From the NCBI GenBank assembly GCA_964500645.1, contig CAZCOH010000025.1:1-21014 (forward strand): 21,014 bases of DNA, given 5' to 3'. Of this stretch, positions 16,323 to 21,014 are shown one piece after another. Source of the stretch: CAYFIW01 sp964500645. Lineage in GTDB: Bacteria > Chloroflexota > Dehalococcoidia > Lucifugimonadales > UBA826. Both the position numbers and the translations under genes were made by a program. The notes under the pieces are model-generated. The model did not search any database. It had not been told where the DNA came from and was given only the letters and a program-made list of their open reading frames with translations. Each line of letters starts with the position of its first letter. The first letter of the stretch is position 1.

Positions 16323-17765
16323 GTGTCAAAAGTAGTTATAGCGGTTTTTGATGGTTTGCAGCTTTCACAAATTTCGCCTGCCGTCACACCAAACATATAT
16401 AAGATAGGGATTAAAGGATGCATTTTTGAAAATCACCATCCTGTTTTTCCTTCAGTAACGAGGATCAATGCGGCTTCTATGACAACCGGGGTATATCCTG
16501 GGACTCATGGATTGTCTGGGAACACATTTGTTGCTCGGGACTGGGATGAAAGAAGGGTCATACCTGCTCTTGAATTGGAATTGTCGAAAATGCTGGCTGG
16601 CGGAACAGATCCTTTGCTTACTGACAGCCTACAGATGATGATTTCAGATTTTGGCAAGGAATATTTTGCTGTAGGTGTAGGTACGTCGGGAAACGCCTAT
16701 GTTCATAACTATATGGCACCGGTTCTTGGTGGAGGAACTGTACATCCTGATTTTTCACTACCAAATGAATTGAATAGGGACTACGCAAAGCGATTTGGAG
16801 TATGGCCGGCCCAAACACTGCCGAATACACCACGCTATAAACACGCTATGAAGATATTTATTGACTCTATCCTTGAGGAGAAGAATCCTGATGTTGCTTT
16901 GATTTGGTCTTCTGAGCCGGATAAATCACAACATGAATATGGAGTAGGTCACCCACTATCTGATAAATCACTCCGTGAAGCAGATCAGGAATTTGGCAAA
17001 CTACTCGACTATATAGAGAGTCGTCCAGACAAAAGTGACATTGACATAATTGTATTGTCAGATCATGGATATTCCACAGTAATGGGAAAAATTGATGTCA
17101 AAAAAGAAATGGAAGAGGCAGGGTTTGGAGATGATTTGTCTGAGGGACGTATATTGCTTGCTCCCAACGGAGGGAGCGTATTGATTTATCTGAATAATTT
17201 GGAAGAAGGATTACCAGATAAATTAGTTGCCTGGATGATGTCACAACACTGGTGTGGTCCCATACTTGCTACTGAAAAGCTGTCCTATTTGGAAGGGACT
17301 TTACCTGCATCTATCATTGGAAATGATGGATGCAGGGGGCCTGACCTAACAATGTCATTCAAGTGGAATGATGAAGATAATCAGCATGGATATAAGGGTC
17401 ATGTTTTTTCAACTAACGGAGATGTTGGAGTAGGTCAGCATGGATCCATGAGCAAGTATGAGATGAATAATTTACTTATTTGCTACGGGAAAAGTTTTAG
17501 AGAAAGCGAGCGTATTCTGTCACCTACAGGTAACGTGGATATTTTGCCGACTGTTTTGAAACTGTTAGATGTGCCTATTCCTAAAGCTGTAGAAGGTCGG
17601 GTGTTGAATGAAGCACTAGTTGAAAATGGTGAAAAAATTGTTTCTACCCTTGTGACACACACTGCCTCACGGTCTTTACCGCAAGGTGAGTACTTACAAG
17701 AATTATTGGTATCAAATGTAAATGGGACACTATATCTGGAGCAAGGGAATGCTTTTGTGTCTTAA
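16323..17765 (+). CDS. Alkaline-phosphatase-superfamily phosphodiesterase/phosphonate hydrolase-like enzyme
   Basis: The 480-residue protein has the complete metal and nucleophile set of type I phosphodiesterase/NPP enzymes: Asp10 (VFDGL), nucleophile Thr46 in FPSVTRINAASMTTGVYPGTHG, Asp200 and His204 in SSEPDKSQHEYG, Asp247-His248 in VLSDHGYS, and His373 in GQHGSM. This arrangement is shared with nucleotide pyrophosphatases and phosphonoacetate hydrolase (PhnA), so it should cleave a phosphoester or a C-P bond with two divalent metals. Which of these is not decidable here. No signal peptide is visible, so a cytosolic location is likely, unlike many NPPs. Start is GTG 16323 behind GGTGA with a 6-base gap. 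A small conserved gene follows after 23 bases, probably in the same transcript. The genes around it code for enzymes of C3 oxoacids. Confidence 0.88.
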   Translation: MSKVVIAVFDGLQLSQISPAVTPNIYKIGIKGCIFENHHPVFPSVTRINAASMTTGVYPGTHGLSGNTFVARDWDERRVIPALELELSKMLAGGTDPLLTDSLQMMISDFGKEYFAVGVGTSGNAYVHNYMAPVLGGGTVHPDFSLPNELNRDYAKRFGVWPAQTLPNTPRYKHAMKIFIDSILEEKNPDVALIWSSEPDKSQHEYGVGHPLSDKSLREADQEFGKLLDYIESRPDKSDIDIIVLSDHGYSTVMGKIDVKKEMEEAGFGDDLSEGRILLAPNGGSVLIYLNNLEEGLPDKLVAWMMSQHWCGPILATEKLSYLEGTLPASIIGNDGCRGPDLTMSFKWNDEDNQHGYKGHVFSTNGDVGVGQHGSMSKYEMNNLLICYGKSFRESERILSPTGNVDILPTVLKLLDVPIPKAVEGRVLNEALVENGEKIVSTLVTHTASRSLPQGEYLQELLVSNVNGTLYLEQGNAFVS

Positions 17766-17788
17766 GCATTAAGAATGGAGTTATATTA

Positions 17789-18172
17789 ATGTCTAATGGG
17801 CGAACTATCACATTGCAAAAATTTATTTGGGATCAGGATGAAGCGGATAAAGATGCTAATTTCAAGAAAGAGGTTGCTCTATATACGATGAACGACCCTA
17901 TGCCGACAATAGATCGTATTAGTAGTAATCTTGACGTTCCTGTTGGAGCCGTAGTTAAGTACATTTTAACTAAATGGGCAGCCTCTGGTAGCGAATCTCT
18001 TCTTGAAGCGGGTCCAGATATGGTAGAAACGATGTCGGATATTTTTGAAGATGCAGAGAAGTCGGGAACAGAAGATTCTCGACTTCAGGCATATTTTTCC
18101 GTAAAGGACATAGTGTCTTGGCTCAGAGTTCCCTTGGACGATCCTGATTATCGAAACGTAGGTAACGATTAA
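17789..18172 (+). CDS. Small conserved protein of unknown function (possibly DUF6027-like)
   Basis: The 127-residue acidic soluble protein has a central segment LDVPVGAVVKYILTKWAASGSESLLEAGP (residues about 48-77 in two stretches) followed by a predicted helix with ED and a C-terminal SWLRVPLDDPDY. From memory this layout resembles short actinobacterial proteins of family DUF6027, but I could not check it and the name is tentative. The first helix-turn-helix-like stretch (DRISSNLDVPVGAVVKYILTKW cut here by residues 40-61) looks like a small DNA-binding or regulatory motif, so an accessory regulatory role is possible. The start ATG 17789 follows TGGAG at 8 bases. It lies 23 bases after the hydrolase gene. 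Its TAA shares the bases TTAA (18169-18172) with the stop of the convergent decarboxylase subunit gene. Confidence 0.75.
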   Translation: MSNGRTITLQKFIWDQDEADKDANFKKEVALYTMNDPMPTIDRISSNLDVPVGAVVKYILTKWAASGSESLLEAGPDMVETMSDIFEDAEKSGTEDSRLQAYFSVKDIVSWLRVPLDDPDYRNVGND

Positions 18173-18753
18173 CTGATACCTAGTTCCTCGCGCAGATCTG
18201 AAATTGTTTGAGCTCTGCTACGGCTGGGACGTCGCTCCCGTAGCCCAATAGGGAGATTTTCAACTTCAGGATGAACTTTTATGGCAACAAATATTGGTCC
18301 TTCTTGAGACATTATTTTTTCGAGGCTAGTTGATAATTCTTCTAGATCATCGAAATTGTATGTAGCTTTGTATCCGGACCCCTGTGCCATGACAGCATAG
18401 TCGATGTCTTCAGAGTTTGGTACAGGTTGGCCTCCCGTAGTAGCGTAACATCCGTTGTCTAAAAGGAAATGTACAAAATTTTTCGGTTGTTTTCCCGCTA
18501 CAGATGCTAATACTCCCAAGTTCATCAAGAGGGCGCCTTCTGTGTCAAAGTGGACTACTTTTTCATCAGGCAATCCTAGAGCTAATCCAAATATTGCAGA
18601 AGTAGATTGTCCCATCGCTCCGCCCAGGGAAATATCTCGATTTTTGTTGGATGTGAAATCTGACCAGTGTTTGCCAGAAGTTCCTTGGACTGAAACTATC
18701 GAATTTCCTCTGTGTTCTTGAAATGCTTCAAAAACTTTTTTCGCTTCTATCAT
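18169..18753 (-). CDS. TPP-dependent 2-oxoacid decarboxylase beta subunit (sulfopyruvate/phosphonopyruvate decarboxylase-like)
   Basis: The 194-residue chain is the TPP-diphosphate-binding (PP) domain of a split decarboxylase. It matches the ComE/phosphonopyruvate decarboxylase C-half: SLGGAMGQSTSAIFGLALG (42-60), then the cofactor region D70-T-E-G-A74 and LLDN100-GCYATTGGQPVP. In these enzymes the cofactor motif is normally D-G-D-G-S/A about 26 residues before an Asn. Here the middle GD is TE (Thr71, Glu72), so the Mg-binding Asp is replaced by Glu while Asn100 and the TTGGQ loop are kept. Expected reaction: 2-oxoacid to aldehyde plus CO2. Start ATG 18751-18753 has AGGAG 6 bases upstream. 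It follows the alpha-subunit gene by 45 bases. Together they give a full TPP enzyme of two separate chains. Confidence 0.9.
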   Translation of the reverse strand: MIEAKKVFEAFQEHRGNSIVSVQGTSGKHWSDFTSNKNRDISLGGAMGQSTSAIFGLALGLPDEKVVHFDTEGALLMNLGVLASVAGKQPKNFVHFLLDNGCYATTGGQPVPNSEDIDYAVMAQGSGYKATYNFDDLEELSTSLEKIMSQEGPIFVAIKVHPEVENLPIGLRERRPSRSRAQTISDLREELGIS

Positions 18754-18798
18754 TTGTTACTCCTAATTATTAAAATATCGCGGCATTTATTAGATGTT

Positions 18799-19317
18799 TT
18801 ACCTGTTAAAGCCGTGGTATTCGTCTCCAATGAGTACTACAACGGGTTTCTTTGTGTTTTGAGTTTCTTGGAATGCTTCTGTAATTCTAGGTCCATCTGC
18901 GTCGTGCTCAAGTAGATAGTAATTTAGCCTGAACGCATTTAGAAAAGGTTCTGTATACACTGCAGCTGAATCGGGAGTGTTGCCTTTTCTCGTCCATCCT
19001 CTATATCCTACGACCATTAGCAGTGGAAATCCTGCATCTAACGCCATACCTCTTATAGAGTCACCAGACTCCATCATTCCGGTATTTTGGATAAGAACAA
19101 CAGGAACTTTACCAGCGACATTTAACCCAAGAGCGACTGCCATTGACTCTCCTTCCCTGGATACAGGGACTACGTCAAGCCAATCTTGTTTCTCCATGAG
19201 TTCGTATAGATAATTTGTCTCGCTGTCGGGAATAGTGATTATGTGTGTCACACCATTTTTCTTGAACTCTTCAATTAGAGTTTCTGGTCTAAGTATCTCA
19301 GTCTGTTGTTCTACCAT
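18799..19317 (-). CDS. TPP-dependent 2-oxoacid decarboxylase alpha subunit (ComD-like, pyrimidine-binding domain)
   Basis: The 172-residue chain is the TPP pyrimidine-binding domain. It contains the NGVTHIITIPDS opening strand-turn, VSREGESMAVALGLNVAGK with Glu55 as the probable catalytic glutamate that activates the cofactor, and LIQNTGMMESGDSIRGMALDAGFPLLMVVGYRG, all close to ComD of sulfopyruvate decarboxylase and to the N-half of phosphonopyruvate decarboxylase. Splitting into two short chains is typical of sulfopyruvate decarboxylases, whereas most phosphonopyruvate decarboxylases are single chains, which mildly favours the sulfo branch. Start ATG 19315-19317 follows AAGGTG at 7 bases. 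It is the promoter-proximal gene of the pair and is divergent from the unknown gene at 19514. Substrate is not proven by sequence. Confidence 0.9.
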   Translation of the reverse strand: MVEQQTEILRPETLIEEFKKNGVTHIITIPDSETNYLYELMEKQDWLDVVPVSREGESMAVALGLNVAGKVPVVLIQNTGMMESGDSIRGMALDAGFPLLMVVGYRGWTRKGNTPDSAAVYTEPFLNAFRLNYYLLEHDADGPRITEAFQETQNTKKPVVVLIGDEYHGFNR

Positions 19318-19362
19318 AATTGCACCTTGTGTTGAAATGAATATTTCTTTTTCAGTACTCAG

Positions 19363-19389
19363 TTAATACGAGCGCTCAAGCGAATTAAT
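19363..19389. promoter_or_regulatory. Operator-like inverted repeats in the divergent spacer
   Basis: A perfect palindrome GAGCGCTC (19370-19377) is flanked by TTAAT (19363-19367) and ATTAA (19384-19388). The G+C-rich core in an AT-rich 196-base spacer between divergent genes is suggestive of a regulator site, but the flanks are not centred on the core. Confidence 0.27.
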
Positions 19390-19513
19390 TTATCCGGAGC
19401 GATGGAAGTATATACGACTCTAAAAGATGTGTCCTGTTGTCAAGTATGTAGAGTATTATTTCGGGCAAAATGCTTAAAACTAAATACAAATAGTTAATCA
19501 AGGAAAGATAACG

Positions 19514-20365
19514 ATGTTTTATGATACCGAACCTTACAGAGTAGGAATGCCAATTCTCAGGGATGATCGAACTCATGCTTTGGTTAATATTCTGCCTAGA
19601 GAAGGCAAACGTTTGATCGCGAAGGGAGTACTAGCAATACCTGAGGTGAAGAGGGTACTTGAAAAAGGGTGGTTTGTTGTATCGAGGGGGATAACACCTT
19701 CCTACATTCTTGAAGAGCTAACTGGTGATGATTTTGACAATCCTAACTGCACGGCAGGGATCATCACTGAAGGCCGAATGGCCTCTGTGGTACTAGAGGA
19801 CCGATTAGGGCCCTGGGTTTTTAAAGATGGTGTACTTAATGAAACACCTGCTCCACAGGCATTGGATAATTTTGGTGCATATGATGTGTCTATTAAAGGT
19901 GCTAATGCTCTGGATTTAGATGGCAACATAGGTGTTTTTGCAGCTGATAAGAATGGAGGTACCGTAGGAGGTATATGGCCTGCATTGACTGCACGAGGAT
20001 CCCATTGGATAGCTCCAGTTAGTCTTGAGCGATTGATTCCATCGGTTATTGAAGCTGCAAAACATTGCGGTAACCATCTATGGGACTACACCATGGGGCA
20101 ATCAGCTGGATTTATGCCAGTTGTAAATGCCAAGGTCATAACTGAAATACAAGCTTTGGAACTTCTCACAGGAGTAACCGCGATTCACGTTGGATCTGGA
20201 GGAGTTGCAGGTTCGGAAGGTGCTGTAATGTTAGCCCTGGAAGGAGAACATGATGTTGTTTTGAATGCATTTGAGCTCATAGAAAGTATAAAAGGTGAGG
20301 AGCAATTTGAATCTCCTCGTCTGGTCCCATATGTGAGAGAGCCGGAGACTGCACCATCTAGATAA
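19514..20365 (+). CDS. Conserved-looking protein of unrecognised family
   Basis: I do not recognise this 283-residue protein. It is soluble, without signal peptide or membrane segment. It has glycine-rich motifs that look conserved: YDVSIKGANALDLDGNIGV (about 137-155), DKNGGTVGG followed by WPALTARGSHWIAPVSLERL, and HVGSGGVAGSEGAVMLALEG (about 227-246). The strand-glycine loop pattern suggests an alpha/beta domain that binds a nucleotide, CoA or phosphate, but this is only an impression. The ATG 19514 has AAGGAAAG about 7 bases upstream and nothing earlier fits. It is divergent from the split decarboxylase and followed by a hairpin with a T run, then an MFS transporter gene. Position next to decarboxylase genes suggests a role with their product or substrate. 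Confidence 0.78.
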   Translation: MFYDTEPYRVGMPILRDDRTHALVNILPREGKRLIAKGVLAIPEVKRVLEKGWFVVSRGITPSYILEELTGDDFDNPNCTAGIITEGRMASVVLEDRLGPWVFKDGVLNETPAPQALDNFGAYDVSIKGANALDLDGNIGVFAADKNGGTVGGIWPALTARGSHWIAPVSLERLIPSVIEAAKHCGNHLWDYTMGQSAGFMPVVNAKVITEIQALELLTGVTAIHVGSGGVAGSEGAVMLALEGEHDVVLNAFELIESIKGEEQFESPRLVPYVREPETAPSR

Positions 20366-20370
20366 AAATT

Positions 20371-20388
20371 CCGGGTAGCGGTTTTTTT
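20371..20388 (+). terminator. Probable intrinsic terminator after the unknown gene
   Basis: A short G+C stem CCG (20371-20373) and CGG (20379-20381) around a five-base loop is followed directly by seven T (20382-20388). A-rich bases before the stem can pair with the T run. The stem is short, so termination strength is uncertain. Confidence 0.45.
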
Positions 20389-20533
20389 GTCGTCAATACT
20401 GCTTTTGGAGACTTATGCCTATTTACGCATCTGCATTTCATGAAATATGATTACATATTATTGGCGTTTATTTCTAATAACGATTATTAAATTGTAGATT
20501 TATATAAAAGTGAGTCTTTAATATTGTCACTCA

Positions 20534-21014
20534 ATGAAATCAGTTAAAAAGCTACCAATTTACAACGCAAAAAACGCGATTTTCTATGGATGGTGGCTTG
20601 TTTTAATCACCCTTTTCTTAAACGCTACAACAGGGTCTCCTGTTTTTGGGGGCGTTGGAGTTTGGGTAGATGCATTTGAAAATGAATTCGGCTGGAGCAG
20701 GGCTCAGTTGTCATTGGCTTTTTCTATTGGTCAATTGGAAGGTAGTGTCGTAGGGCCTTTGGTTGGAATAGTTGTCGATAGGGTTGGTCCCAGAAAGGTT
20801 GTCTTGGCCGGTGTTCTGACAATAGGTGTAGGTTTCTTGATTTTAACTCGTACCGAATCGTTAATGATGTTTTATGTCTCTTACGCGGTCATTATGCTTG
20901 GTGCCTCAGGTGGTGGTTGGTTACCTATGATGACTGTATTGAATAATTGGTTTGATAGTAAGAGAACGATAGCTATGGGTATTGGGGGAATAGGATTCTC
21001 TCTGGGGAGCTTTT
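20534..21014 (+). CDS. MFS transporter, N-terminal part (3' truncated at window edge)
   Basis: The frame is open from ATG 20534 to the last base, giving 160 residues; an in-frame TAA at 20519-20521 sets the upper limit for the start. The visible part has about four or five hydrophobic helices: FYGWWLVLITLFLNA near residue 17, then the EFGWSRAQLSLAFS signature common in OFA/monocarboxylate-type MFS proteins, and loop motif A as GIVVDRVGPRKV at about residues 84-95, followed by NNWFDSKRTIAMGIGGIG. This points to uptake of a small organic anion such as a carboxylate. The substrate is unknown. There is no clear Shine-Dalgarno before the ATG. It follows the unknown gene on the same strand with 168 bases between, beyond a candidate terminator, so it may have its own promoter; TTGGCG at 20461 and TATTAA at 20485 are weak candidates. 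Confidence 0.87.
   Translation, partial: MKSVKKLPIYNAKNAIFYGWWLVLITLFLNATTGSPVFGGVGVWVDAFENEFGWSRAQLSLAFSIGQLEGSVVGPLVGIVVDRVGPRKVVLAGVLTIGVGFLILTRTESLMMFYVSYAVIMLGASGGGWLPMMTVLNNWFDSKRTIAMGIGGIGFSLGSF

Noticed and set aside
19437..19459. TTGTCA and TATTAT as a promoter for the gene at 19514
   Set aside because: The spacer is only 11 bases, too short for a sigma-70-type promoter.

Overview
The window is an AT-rich (roughly 40% G+C by eye), densely coded bacterial segment with no RNA genes, CRISPR array, transposase or other mobile element that I could recognise. The mixture of gene families (class III CoA-transferase, LLM flavin/F420 oxidoreductase, DinB, split TPP-dependent 2-oxoacid decarboxylase, PA4872-type oxaloacetate decarboxylase, DUF1800/DUF1501 pair), the C-terminally membrane-anchored surface protein typical of a monoderm, and frequent TTG/GTG starts fit a marine Chloroflexota lineage such as SAR202. 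This taxonomic call is an inference; no marker gene is present.

Layout. (1) 1-2889, plus strand: the end of a DUF1800 gene, an NHL-repeat propeller gene and a DUF1501 gene form one operon. It ends in a strong hairpin (2908-2952) shared with a convergent class III CoA-transferase (2954-4156, minus). (2) 4230-8480, minus: a giant secreted or anchored protein made of about 21 lactonase-type propeller blades, read here as three seven-bladed propellers. A 298-base divergent spacer separates it from a serine-hydrolase/class C beta-lactamase-like esterase (8779-9996, plus). (3) 10009-12266, minus: msrA followed by a malate synthase gene. (4) 12411-15279, plus: an MFS exporter, a DinB-family protein and an LLM oxidoreductase in tight succession. 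(5) 15310-20365: an island of small-acid metabolism genes in alternating orientation. It holds an isocitrate lyase/PEP mutase superfamily enzyme of the oxaloacetate decarboxylase type, an alkaline-phosphatase-superfamily hydrolase, a small conserved protein, the two subunits of a sulfopyruvate/phosphonopyruvate-decarboxylase-like enzyme, and a 283-residue protein of unrecognised family. (6) 20534 to the end: the first 160 residues of a second MFS transporter.

How the genes may work together. The most interesting block is 15310-21014. A 2-oxoacid lyase, an AP-superfamily hydrolase with all its metal ligands, a split TPP decarboxylase with an altered cofactor motif, an unknown protein and a carboxylate-type MFS transporter together look like a small-molecule (C3 oxoacid, sulfonate or phosphonate) utilisation locus. 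That is inference from gene families and proximity only. The DUF1800-NHL-DUF1501 operon is the second uncharacterised unit. Its DUF1501 and NHL proteins lack visible export signals.
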